From: JAHBNG01 sp039028975
GTDB lineage: Bacteria > Chloroflexota > Anaerolineae > Caldilineales > Caldilineaceae
Direction of reading: 5' to 3'
Assembly: GCA_039028975.1 (NCBI GenBank)
Contig: JBCCHB010000027.1
Span: 60,313-124,312, forward strand
DNA length: 64,000 bases
This document shows positions 25,537-33,484 of this stretch, in pieces. The position numbers and the translations under genes are program-made. Position 1 is the first letter of the stretch. Each line of letters begins with the position of its first letter. The notes beneath the pieces are model-generated. The model saw nothing but the letters and a program-made list of their open reading frames with translations, did not search any database and was not told where the DNA came from.

Positions 25537-25808
25537 AATGGAACAACGAACTAACCCAACTATGTGATGTACGAATGGAACTGTACGCTCAGGCTGACCA
25601 GATTCAACAGTTGGCTATAGAGGCAGGGATGCCAGCGCAATACATAGACTTTAACGGCCCGCCAGCCATCTGTTGGTTCAACGTATTACGAGAGGCCGCC
25701 ACGCGAAAAAAAGTAGATGATTTGGTCAAGCGTGTACAAGAGAAGCACCCCGAAAAGCATGCTGCACTAACCGTACTGCTGGAGCAGTATCAAGCAACAA
25801 AGACCTAA
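25533..25808 (+). CDS. Stand-alone EAD1-domain adaptor
   Basis: 91 residues, a single Effector-Associated Domain 1. It lines up with the N-terminus of the preceding protein: WNNELTQL, QIQQLAIEAGMPAQYIDFNG and WFNVLREAATRKKVDDLV. Its start overlaps the previous stop (ATGA) and it is followed after 16 bp by the metallopeptidase gene. It probably acts as a bridging adaptor between the EAD1-membrane protein and another EAD1 partner or the peptidase. Confidence 0.78.
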   Translation: MKWNNELTQLCDVRMELYAQADQIQQLAIEAGMPAQYIDFNGPPAICWFNVLREAATRKKVDDLVKRVQEKHPEKHAALTVLLEQYQATKT

Positions 25809-25824
25809 AGGAGACCCAAACACT

Positions 25825-27231
25825 ATGACTACCGAACAAGCCCTTTGGCACCGCCGTTGGGAATCCCTCAACGAGACCCTCTTGGCTTTGCAGATGCAGT
25901 ATGAACATTTCCAGAACGAGAGCGATGCGCTACGAGAGAATACCATCTTCCAGCTCTTGTTCCACCTTCAGCAATTCGGCGCGGCTCAGTTCCGCTTCTT
26001 CCATGATGGCTTCTTTACCAAGCAGTTTGTGGAGCTACAAGCCATTCCAGATGAGCAGACGTTTGATTTTCCGCAGTACATTACAAGCCATTCGATTGAG
26101 CAGCACGTGCTTCACAACATCCTGCGCCAGATTGCGGCCGACATGGAGGTGATCCAGCGAGCCTCTCAGCAGCGGTTTGCCGTGGCGGAGACGCCGCCCA
26201 GCGCACCTCCTGCTAAAACTGAATCTTTGGAATCCGCGCCTGTGGCCGAACAGTTTCGCATAACTCTTATTACGGTAGATAAGCTGGCGCTGACGGCCTT
26301 GCGTATGTTTCATGGCTACCTGGAGAATGACAACCAGACGGCCCTCACCTACTTTCGGCGCTCGGCCAACGTGCGGGTGATTCCCTATGCGCCGGTGGCC
26401 CTGATCGGCATTCCCGTTACGGTGGCTGGTATCGGCGAGGGGAGCGGGGTTGTAGAAGATCTGCTGGCCATTCCCCATGAGGTAGGCCATCACGTCTACT
26501 GGAATGGACGGGTTGATGGTCGACGCATTCATGCTGCCTTGGAAGAGATGACGGCCAACAGCCTGGTTGCCCACTGGTGTGAGGAGATCTTTGCCGACGT
26601 GGTCGGCTGCCTCATCGGTGGGCCAGTCGTAGCCCGCAGCTTTATCGAGTTGGAGTTGACCTCCATCGGTCACGAATTTGTTCACGCTGACAATCCCCAT
26701 CCCATGCCGGCCCTGCGTCCGCTGCTCTACGCTTACACGCTGGAGAAGATGAAGAACTTCCCCAACATCGCTGCAGAGATTCGGACCATTTGGCAAGCCC
26801 AACTCAATGAACGGAAGCTCTTTGTCAACCGCGAACTGCTCTACGCTGGCTATCAGCTTGTGGACGACATTCTGGCCGTTATGAATAAAGAGGTTCCCCA
26901 CTGGCTTCTCTGGTCAGAAGATGTAGCCTACGCTGACCTCTATGAGAACTTTAGTGGCCGGATAGAGAATCTGGTGCAGACGGTGCCTGATGAAGGTCCG
27001 CTGGATCCGGCCGATCTACAAATACAGACCAGCTGGTTCGATCTGGTTCGGGAATTGGCTGAGGATGGAACACTGAGTGGGTTAGAGAATCATTGGGAAG
27101 CGATGGCTGGAGGTGAATCTGAGTCTGGTGATGAGTCAATAAAAGTGGATGCGGCAGCGTGGTTGCGGATTTATGATTTTGGTGGGTGGATTACAGCTGG
27201 TCCACAGGGGGGAAATATATCGCCAGACTGA
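25825..27231 (+). CDS. HEVGH zinc-metallopeptidase-like protein of the EAD1 cluster
   Basis: 468 residues without a signal peptide. The zinc-binding motif is H218-E-V-G-H222 in AIPHEVGHHVYWNGR; CEEIFADVVGCLIGGP (253-267) supplies a likely third ligand (E254 or D257), as in gluzincin-type enzymes. Residues 1-120 are an alpha-helical, Gln-rich region (LQMQYEHFQNESDALRENT), and 121-145 an Ala/Pro linker. An AAAGGAGA ribosome site precedes the start. It closes the EAD1 operon and is the best candidate for the toxic or processing effector. No known family name is claimed beyond the HExxH fold. Its last 61 bp overlap the convergent NB-ARC gene. Confidence 0.75.
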   Translation: MTTEQALWHRRWESLNETLLALQMQYEHFQNESDALRENTIFQLLFHLQQFGAAQFRFFHDGFFTKQFVELQAIPDEQTFDFPQYITSHSIEQHVLHNILRQIAADMEVIQRASQQRFAVAETPPSAPPAKTESLESAPVAEQFRITLITVDKLALTALRMFHGYLENDNQTALTYFRRSANVRVIPYAPVALIGIPVTVAGIGEGSGVVEDLLAIPHEVGHHVYWNGRVDGRRIHAALEEMTANSLVAHWCEEIFADVVGCLIGGPVVARSFIELELTSIGHEFVHADNPHPMPALRPLLYAYTLEKMKNFPNIAAEIRTIWQAQLNERKLFVNRELLYAGYQLVDDILAVMNKEVPHWLLWSEDVAYADLYENFSGRIENLVQTVPDEGPLDPADLQIQTSWFDLVRELAEDGTLSGLENHWEAMAGGESESGDESIKVDAAAWLRIYDFGGWITAGPQGGNISPD

Positions 27232-29807
27232 TCTTCGCATCTTATCGGAGGTGAATTTTCTTGAAGGCGAACTTTCAGATCATTTGCCTCTGGATGATTT
27301 TGCATGAGAGCGAAATCGAACGCTTCATTCCAGGTTACTAGCGCAGAATCAATATCTCCCATTTGCTTTTGAATATCTCCCAAATAACGTAGTGCAGTTA
27401 CAAGACTGAAATTATCCTGAACTAAGCGAATATACGAAATGCTTTGTTGTAAATCATTTATTGCTTTACTTATGTCTCCAGTAGCCCGTTTAATCTTGCT
27501 CAACTCAAACAGTGTAAGAGCCTGAAATATTTTACTACCCATCTGAGAGAAGAGTACTAAGCTAATTTCGGCACTTTTTTGTGCAAGTTCTAGGCTTCCA
27601 ACTCGACGGTAGACTTTGCTCAGATTGTATAGAGACGCAGCATACTCCCCTCGATCTTGCAATTGCTCAGAAATTGCAAGCGCTTGCTCACCAACGTGCA
27701 ATGCATGGTCAATATCTTTAGACCTAAATGAAACATCCGTAAGTAGGCGATACGTCCGTAACAAGCCAAGTTCATCATTCTCTTGTTTTTGCATTTGGCT
27801 AGCAATTAAACAGTAATTCCGGGCTGATTCATCGTCACCGTATCTATATGCAATAAATCCTTGCCAGTATGTGACTGCTGCGGTTCCAATTGAATCAGCT
27901 AAAGCATCTCGTATAGTCTTGCAAGCCGAAAGCAGCTTCTCGGCTTTCTCATAATTTGCGTTTTCAACATAGATGCTAGCTAATTTGAACTGAGTATCCG
28001 CAATAATCTCATCCGATTCAAGGTGATACCCTATTTCTAAGCTCTGATTCAAGAACTCGCTTGCCTCATCGTACTCACTCTGTTCAAGACAAGCCGTTCC
28101 CCAATGATAGAGCATTCGCGCTTCTACTTCTTCATTCTGAAGCTTACGAGCCTCCTCAACCGCCCACGCATACCCCTGCCTTGCCCTTGAATACTCTGCC
28201 CGCGTAAACCACGGTCCCGTCAAGGTCTCGGCAAAGTCAATGACCAACTGGGATTCTTCCAACCCATGGGCCGCTTCCATTCCGGCCATGATATTGTCCC
28301 ACTCTGGTTCCAGCAATTCATAATCGGTTTGGTGAGCATCCGCAAAGGCTTGATAATGACGAGCCATCTCCATATAGACATGGTCACTCTCCCCCATCAT
28401 CTCCAACTGCTCCTGCGCAAAATCGGCCAGCAGCGGATGTTGGCGATAGCGATCCTCCCCTTCTTCCCAAACCAGGGACAGCGCCTTCAACATCTCCAGC
28501 TGATCTTGGGCTGTAAAGAGATCGAGCTTCAACAGCGCGACTATGGCGTCTGCCGCGAAGGAACGACCTTGGAAGACGCCCATGTAAGCAAAGGCCGCCT
28601 GATGTTCCTCATCCAGCCCATCCCAACTGACGGCAAAAGAGGTGCGCACGTCCCGATCGCTGATCTTCAAGCCCAAGCGGTTTTGGACGCTAGCCAGATG
28701 CTCGGCCATGTCGGCCAGGCGGCGGCGTTTGCGGGGGGCCAAATATTGGGCGGTAATCTCGACGGCCAGGGGAAGATGGTGGAGCAGGGCGCAAATCTCT
28801 TGGGCAGCCTCTTCTTCGGCGCGGACGCGGGCGTCGCCTAAGATGTTGGTCAGCAGCTGGAGGCCGTCAGTGGGCGTCAACTCGTTGATCGAGATGATCT
28901 CGGCCTCTAAACCGCTGGCCACTTCCTCACTGCGTGTCGTCAATAGGACGGCGCACCCTTGACTGTTCGGGAGTAGATGCTGCACGCTTTCAAGGCTTGT
29001 CACATCGTCAATAATCAGCAGCGTCTCTTTTTCAGCCAAGATGCCCCGAACGGCCGCAGCTCGATTGGGCAGGTCACTCAATCCGCTAAAGTCGTAGCCA
29101 TAGGCGGTAGCCCAGCTACCCAAAATATCCAGAGGATTGCTGGTGGCTGCGTAGCCCCACAGAACACCGTCTCGGAAGTACTCTCGTAATTCGTGGGCTA
29201 CTTGGGCGGCCAACGTGCTTTTGCCCACACCACCCATACCAACCAAGGCAACAATGCGCGGCGGCAACCCTTGGCTTAAACGGGTTTGAAGGTCAAAGAG
29301 TTCGTTTTGCCGTCCTGCAAAGTGGGTTGTCGGCAACGGGGCCTGAAAGGGTTTTGGAGCAGTTATTGCCGCGGTGGTAGCGGTTGGTGGCTCTGGGTGA
29401 GCCGGTGGAACTGATGTTTGGGCCTCTTCTGCTGTCGGTTGGGCAGCCTCTTCTGCAGCTTGAGCGGACGTCTGTAAAGCTGGCTCTTTCGCGCTGGCTC
29501 TTGATGCTTTGGTAAAGCTATCCCACTCTCGGTCACCTATCTCATCCCAGCCCCACTCCTCGACCAGAACCGTCCATACTTCTTCAAATTTTGCTGGATT
29601 GTTGCGCAGCCTCAGTGTATCCCACAGATAGCCGATCATGCGTTCTCGACGGGTGCGGTTGGGAATGCTCTTGCCTTGTTCCCATTTGGCTAGCGTGAGC
29701 CGACCCTGTTTGCTCGTAATGCCACAGGCAAGGGCCGCATCCTTCTGGGTTAAGCCAGCTTCTTCCCTCACTTTACATAGGATGTTCAGTCGAAATTGAT
29801 TGGGCAT
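27171..29807 (-). CDS. HTH-NB-ARC-TPR STAND regulator
   Basis: 878 residues. Residues 7-60 are a helix-turn-helix of Xre type (VREEAGLTQKDAALACGITS), followed by an Ala/Pro/Glu linker. The NB-ARC domain has Walker A GMGGVGKST (190-198), Walker B LLIIDDVTSL and sensor LLTTRSEE. From about residue 500 there are TPR units such as ARMLYHWGTACLEQSEYDEA, AASLYNLSKVYRRVGSLELA and ALRYLGDIQKQMGDIDSALV. A signal-dependent DNA-binding STAND switch is expected, perhaps controlling the neighbouring EAD1/peptidase genes. It converges with the peptidase gene and their ends overlap by 61 bp, an unusual antisense arrangement. Confidence 0.88.
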   Translation of the reverse strand: MPNQFRLNILCKVREEAGLTQKDAALACGITSKQGRLTLAKWEQGKSIPNRTRRERMIGYLWDTLRLRNNPAKFEEVWTVLVEEWGWDEIGDREWDSFTKASRASAKEPALQTSAQAAEEAAQPTAEEAQTSVPPAHPEPPTATTAAITAPKPFQAPLPTTHFAGRQNELFDLQTRLSQGLPPRIVALVGMGGVGKSTLAAQVAHELREYFRDGVLWGYAATSNPLDILGSWATAYGYDFSGLSDLPNRAAAVRGILAEKETLLIIDDVTSLESVQHLLPNSQGCAVLLTTRSEEVASGLEAEIISINELTPTDGLQLLTNILGDARVRAEEEAAQEICALLHHLPLAVEITAQYLAPRKRRRLADMAEHLASVQNRLGLKISDRDVRTSFAVSWDGLDEEHQAAFAYMGVFQGRSFAADAIVALLKLDLFTAQDQLEMLKALSLVWEEGEDRYRQHPLLADFAQEQLEMMGESDHVYMEMARHYQAFADAHQTDYELLEPEWDNIMAGMEAAHGLEESQLVIDFAETLTGPWFTRAEYSRARQGYAWAVEEARKLQNEEVEARMLYHWGTACLEQSEYDEASEFLNQSLEIGYHLESDEIIADTQFKLASIYVENANYEKAEKLLSACKTIRDALADSIGTAAVTYWQGFIAYRYGDDESARNYCLIASQMQKQENDELGLLRTYRLLTDVSFRSKDIDHALHVGEQALAISEQLQDRGEYAASLYNLSKVYRRVGSLELAQKSAEISLVLFSQMGSKIFQALTLFELSKIKRATGDISKAINDLQQSISYIRLVQDNFSLVTALRYLGDIQKQMGDIDSALVTWNEAFDFALMQNHPEANDLKVRLQENSPPIRCEDQSGDIFPPCGPAVIHPPKS

Positions 29808-29818
29808 TGGGATAAATG

Positions 29819-29902
29819 TATACTCAGCTCTATTTGGGAACCAGAGTGTAGCCTCTTAGGCAGAGCGTCTCAAAACTCCGGCTTTTAAAACGACCGCTGT
29901 AT
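29819..29902 (+). repeat. Dispersed repeat family R1, copy B
   Basis: Begins TATACTCAGCTC and ends CCGGCTTTTAAAACGACCGCTGTAT, the most diverged of the four copies. It lies 12 bp before the HTH-NB-ARC start codon, so its transcription start may be inside or beyond the element. The rest of the gap to 30116 shows nothing. Confidence 0.65.
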
Positions 29903-30116
29903 CGGCTGGTGCACCGTTTCAATACTGTTCGTTGAACTGCTCAAATGTTGCGAAGAATGGTGCGAGGTCTATGTTGTGTTAGTTGTTTGATAGCCGTCAC
30001 GGATGAGTGAGCCAAAGTGACTGATGCCACAGGGTAGTCTGATCATGGCTGAATCATACCATAGGAGGAAGATTCGATCAATGGATGCAAAAGAAAATCT
30101 GTCAATGTCATCGCGA

Positions 30117-31016
30117 CTAAATGAAGCGGGCTAAGTCCTTCTGTGCTCTCTCCTGCCACGCCGTCGAGATGGGGGGCAGGCCAATCTGTTCGACCATGTA
30201 GGAGGCGGCAACAGCTCCATAGTAGCCGGCCGTTCGCAGATCACCCGTCTCTACCCAGCCAACCAGAAAGCCGCCACCATAAGCGTTACCCGCTCCCGTT
30301 GGGTCAACCACGGTGGTTGCTATGGCTGGGATATGAATCATTTCACTCTGCTCAACATGGTGGAGGAGGGATCCCTCTGGCCCCATCCGCAGCGCGATCA
30401 CCTCTGCCCCTGCATCCACCATGCGCGCTATCAGCTGGTCGGGTGGAGCGGAGCCAACCAAGGATTCGGCTTCCAGTAGGTTGGGTGAAAAGACCTGTCC
30501 TGCTGAGAGTAACCCCCTCAGCTCGTCATCGCTTAAAGTCCGGTTGGCATCTCGAAAGGGTTCGATGCTGACCACAGTACCCTGCTCGCGAAAACGCCTG
30601 ACGACTTCGAGATTGGGTGATTCGGGATGGACGCCAAAGTGAAAGCCCTTAGGCTGCTGGTAGGTGGGCGGCAGACGATTAAAGTCCAACGCAAGCTGAG
30701 TGGGTATAGCTTTTCCCTGAATCCGCCAGACTTGAATGCGTCGTCCATCAGCTTCTGAAATTTGCCAAGCTCGCAGCGACGGATATTCTTCATAACGATG
30801 GATGCCCAATCGGTCGATGCCCATCTCGTCGAGCCAGGTAAGAGCCGTTTGGGGAAAATCGTGGCCCATCCCGCCAGCCACCCCTACGCTATCCGACCAG
30901 AGCCTCATACCAAAGGCTGTTTGAGGACCACCGCCGCCCAATACGCCCATAGCTGTCTGGCCGTCGTGGAAGACTATATCATCGATGATAATGGAGAAGG
31001 TTAGGTAGTGGAGCAT
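30117..31016 (-). CDS. PfkB-fold kinase family protein with Asn in place of the catalytic Asp
   Basis: 299 residues. PfkB features: glycine-rich GVLGGGGPQTAFGMRLW near residue 25-40 and the second signature DPTGAGNAYGGGF (238-250). In active kinases this is D-T-x-G-A-G-D-x-F, the last Asp being the catalytic base; here it is N244. Fungal MAK32-like proteins show a similar Asn form, so this may be a distinct, perhaps non-kinase branch. The frame opens 16 codons upstream, but that part is repeat DNA (ACCAGCTA-like), so the ATG at 31016 is chosen. It lies downstream of two nucleoside hydrolases. Confidence 0.78.
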   Translation of the reverse strand: MLHYLTFSIIIDDIVFHDGQTAMGVLGGGGPQTAFGMRLWSDSVGVAGGMGHDFPQTALTWLDEMGIDRLGIHRYEEYPSLRAWQISEADGRRIQVWRIQGKAIPTQLALDFNRLPPTYQQPKGFHFGVHPESPNLEVVRRFREQGTVVSIEPFRDANRTLSDDELRGLLSAGQVFSPNLLEAESLVGSAPPDQLIARMVDAGAEVIALRMGPEGSLLHHVEQSEMIHIPAIATTVVDPTGAGNAYGGGFLVGWVETGDLRTAGYYGAVAASYMVEQIGLPPISTAWQERAQKDLARFI

Positions 31017-31017
31017 C

Positions 31018-31139
31018 TGGTAGCTGGTTATTGGTAGCTGGTTACTGGTTGCTGGTTGTGTCATCCTGTGTCGTACTGAATAGAATTGACAGTCTGGCTA
31101 GCTGACCTGCTGAATGCTGACTAGCTGATTAGCTGACTA
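31018..31139. repeat. Degenerate octamer-like repeats between genes
   Basis: Two low-complexity runs fill this gap: TAGCTGGTTATTGGTAGC, then TGGTTACTGGTTGCTGG (31020-31060), and TAGCTGAC/TAGCTGATTAGCTGAC (31097-31139). They resemble decayed versions of the octamer array at 4.7 kb. They extend the PfkB reading frame artificially. Confidence 0.6.
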
Positions 31140-31152
31140 CTTTTTACCGAAT

Positions 31153-32124
31153 CTACCTCAATGTTTTATAAAGCGTCTCTTTCCAGCGTGGGACATCGAT
31201 GGCCCAACAGACTTCCACATTAGGTGCTTTGTGGCTCCAGTAGGGATCTTTGCCTGGTTCCTGCTGGGCCACGTTGAGCTGATCAACGATGGTGGCTCCT
31301 CGGGCTGGGCCGTCGCAGACAATATCCACATAGTGGGCGCTGCGCTGGGTACAGACGGCTGGATCCAATGCAATGGCCATGGTAACTGGGTCAGGCAGCC
31401 CTAACCCAGGATCACCTTGGATGGAGATGCTCGCATCTAGCGCATGCTTGTTGCAATCGATGGCAAAGTTGCCTCGTTCGGTGCCAAAGCCGTAGACATG
31501 ATCCATCTCCTGCTTAGTGAGATTGGCCTCCCCTCGACAATGCTCCCAACCGATCATGAGGATCTTCATGCCCGAGTGGAAAACGATATGGGCTGCTTCA
31601 GGATCACACCAGATATTGTATTCGGCTGCCGGGGTGACGTTGCCTACGGTACAGGCGGCACCGCCCATGACGTAACACTCTTTAACCCAATTGGCCAACG
31701 CTGGCTCCAGCCGCAGCGCCATGCCAATGTTGGTCAGTGGCCCCAAGGTGACCAGCGTAATTTCGCCAGGCACTTCTCGAAAGCGGCGGATAAGTTCCCC
31801 TACTGCATCATCATGGACAGCCTCCCGCTTAGGGGCAGGATAGTTCATATCCCCCATGCCATCTGGGCCGTGGAACCATTCAGCATGAAATGGTTCTTTG
31901 AATAGGGGGCGAGCGCAGCCATCATAGACGGGCGTCGCTTGACCGCAGAGTTCAGCAGTAAAGCGGGCGTTGATGCTGCCCTGCTTCATGGGCACATTGC
32001 CCGAGACAATGGTCATGGCATCGACCGTTATGTCTGGCCACTGGAGGGCCATCAGGATGGCAACCGCGTCGTCGGATCCGGTGTCAGTGTCGATGATAAA
32101 GCGTCGATTGGCGTGCATAGTCAT
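31153..32124 (-). CDS. Inosine-uridine preferring nucleoside hydrolase family protein
   Basis: 323 residues from the ATG at 32124, preceded by AAGGA; the longer frame overlaps R1 repeat DNA. The N-terminal calcium/ribose motif FIIDTDTGSDDAVAIL and the core ITLVTLGPLTNIGMAL, EYNIWCDPEAA and HVYGFGTERGNF mark the family. The enzyme hydrolyses the N-glycosidic bond of nucleosides to ribose and base in the cytoplasm. It pairs with a second paralogue upstream and with PfkB-family genes on both sides, suggesting nucleoside or nucleoside-like salvage. Exact base preference cannot be told. Confidence 0.88.
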   Translation of the reverse strand: MTMHANRRFIIDTDTGSDDAVAILMALQWPDITVDAMTIVSGNVPMKQGSINARFTAELCGQATPVYDGCARPLFKEPFHAEWFHGPDGMGDMNYPAPKREAVHDDAVGELIRRFREVPGEITLVTLGPLTNIGMALRLEPALANWVKECYVMGGAACTVGNVTPAAEYNIWCDPEAAHIVFHSGMKILMIGWEHCRGEANLTKQEMDHVYGFGTERGNFAIDCNKHALDASISIQGDPGLGLPDPVTMAIALDPAVCTQRSAHYVDIVCDGPARGATIVDQLNVAQQEPGKDPYWSHKAPNVEVCWAIDVPRWKETLYKTLR

Positions 32125-32183
32125 TAGTCCTTGGTCAGTCCTTGGCTTAAGCTTAAATGCAACGACTTTTCGCATCCAAGCCA

Positions 32184-32270
32184 TCTATACTGCGGTCGAT
32201 TTGAAAACAGGTGTTTTCCGAAGTTCTACCAGAGCGACCAAACACCTGTTTTCAAACGGAGCTGAGTCTA
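32184..32270 (-). repeat. Dispersed repeat family R1, copy C (full hairpin form)
   Basis: Read on the minus strand it starts TAGACTCAGCTCCG and ends TCGACCGCAGTATAG. The centre contains a perfect 17-bp inverted repeat, TTTGAAAACAGGTGTTT and its complement, around a 22-nt loop. It fills the gap between the two nucleoside-hydrolase genes. This copy shows the full structure of the element. Confidence 0.8.
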
Positions 32271-32284
32271 GTGTTACTGTCCCT

Positions 32285-33238
32285 TTATGTTGCGCGAAGG
32301 ATGCGCTCTTGATAGAGTTGGCGGAGACGTGGTGCATCTACGCCAACACAGACGTTGGTTTTAGGCGAATGGGACCACGCATGGGTATTGGGCCATTCAG
32401 GGCGCCGATCCAGTAACGTTAGCCCGGTAGCAACGCCTTCTGTTATGACTCGTATGCCGCCTTGTATGGTGGTAAAGAGACTTGGATCAATCACATATGC
32501 AATGGCCGACGGGTCATGGGTATGAAGCCCCTCCAATCCGATAGCCTGAAAGTGAAAATTCTGGTAGAAGCGGGTGATGTCCCAGATAAATGCGGCACTG
32601 CGTCCACCGTTGTCTTTTAGCCCGCGGAGATATGCCTCTTCCATAATGACCTGCTCCGTCACGTCTAGGCCCACCATCGTTACCGGCCAACCTGCATTGA
32701 AGACGAGATCCGCCGCGTGAGGATCGTGGGCAATGTTGGCTTCCGCAGCCGGATTCACGTTCCCATTGACGGTTGCCGCACCACCCATGAGGACAACATC
32801 TACCACGTTCTGGACAATCTTTGGCTCTATTGCCAGGGCTAAGGCCAAGTTCGTCAGCGGTCCGATGGGGACCAACGTGATCTCACCCGGGTTGCTCATG
32901 ACCATTTCGACGATGAACTGGGCCGCCGAACGGCTATCTGGTTGGCCCGCTGGAGGTGGCTGATTGGTATTGCCCAATCCATCATGACCGTGGACAAAGT
33001 CGGCTATTCCGTCCAAAGGTATGTACAGTGGACGGTCGCTGCCGTGGGCAACGGGGATTTGGGGGTGCTGAGCTAATTCCACAATGCGCAATCCGTTTTG
33101 GGTCCCCAAGTCGGTCGTTACATTGCCAAAGATGGTGGTCAGACCTATGACCTCTACTTCAGGTGAATTGAAGGCAAAGAGAATGGCCATGGCGTCGTCT
33201 ACGCCAGGGTCTGTGTCGATGATAATTTTTTTTGGCAT
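32285..33238 (-). CDS. Inosine-uridine preferring nucleoside hydrolase family protein
   Basis: 317 residues. IIIDTDPGVDDAMAILFAF at the N-terminus holds the Asp cluster (D8, D10, D14, D15) that binds calcium and ribose. ITLVPIGPLTNLALAL, EANIAHDPHAAD and the C-terminal HDPSAIAYVIDPSLF with catalytic His complete the family pattern. It is only moderately similar to the paralogue downstream (31.2 kb), so the two probably differ in substrate. It is separated from it by an R1 repeat and preceded by another R1 repeat. Confidence 0.9.
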   Translation of the reverse strand: MPKKIIIDTDPGVDDAMAILFAFNSPEVEVIGLTTIFGNVTTDLGTQNGLRIVELAQHPQIPVAHGSDRPLYIPLDGIADFVHGHDGLGNTNQPPPAGQPDSRSAAQFIVEMVMSNPGEITLVPIGPLTNLALALAIEPKIVQNVVDVVLMGGAATVNGNVNPAAEANIAHDPHAADLVFNAGWPVTMVGLDVTEQVIMEEAYLRGLKDNGGRSAAFIWDITRFYQNFHFQAIGLEGLHTHDPSAIAYVIDPSLFTTIQGGIRVITEGVATGLTLLDRRPEWPNTHAWSHSPKTNVCVGVDAPRLRQLYQERILRAT

Positions 33239-33257
33239 GATGGGTTCCTATTATATT

Positions 33258-33345
33258 TATACTCAGCTCCGTTTCAAAACAGTAGTTTGGTCTCCCAAGT
33301 AGAGGCTAAGGAAAACTCCGGTTTTCAAAACGATCACGTCATAGA
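33258..33345 (+). repeat. Dispersed repeat family R1, copy D
   Basis: TATACTCAGCTCCGTTTC at one end and CTCCGGTTTTCAAAACGATC at the other, with a diverged centre. It lies 20 bp upstream of the nucleoside-hydrolase start. Together with copy C it brackets that gene. Confidence 0.75.
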
Positions 33346-33484
33346 TGGCCAGATAAAGCTTGTCCCCATCTCCATCGGGGTCCCCTCCCTTTTTGGGGTT
33401 TTTCATGCTGAATCATTCAGAAATCGGGATGAAATTTTACGGGCAGACTATGCATTGTTCTCGCAAAAGCGATTGTCACACGCT

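Noticed and set aside
26035..26901. 288-residue minus-strand frame inside the metallopeptidase gene
   Set aside because: Antisense shadow; the plus frame has HEVGH, a ribosome site and operon context.
33368..33405. Hairpin CCCC...GGGG with T5 as terminator
   Set aside because: It points to the plus strand, where no gene ends; the stem is only four pairs.
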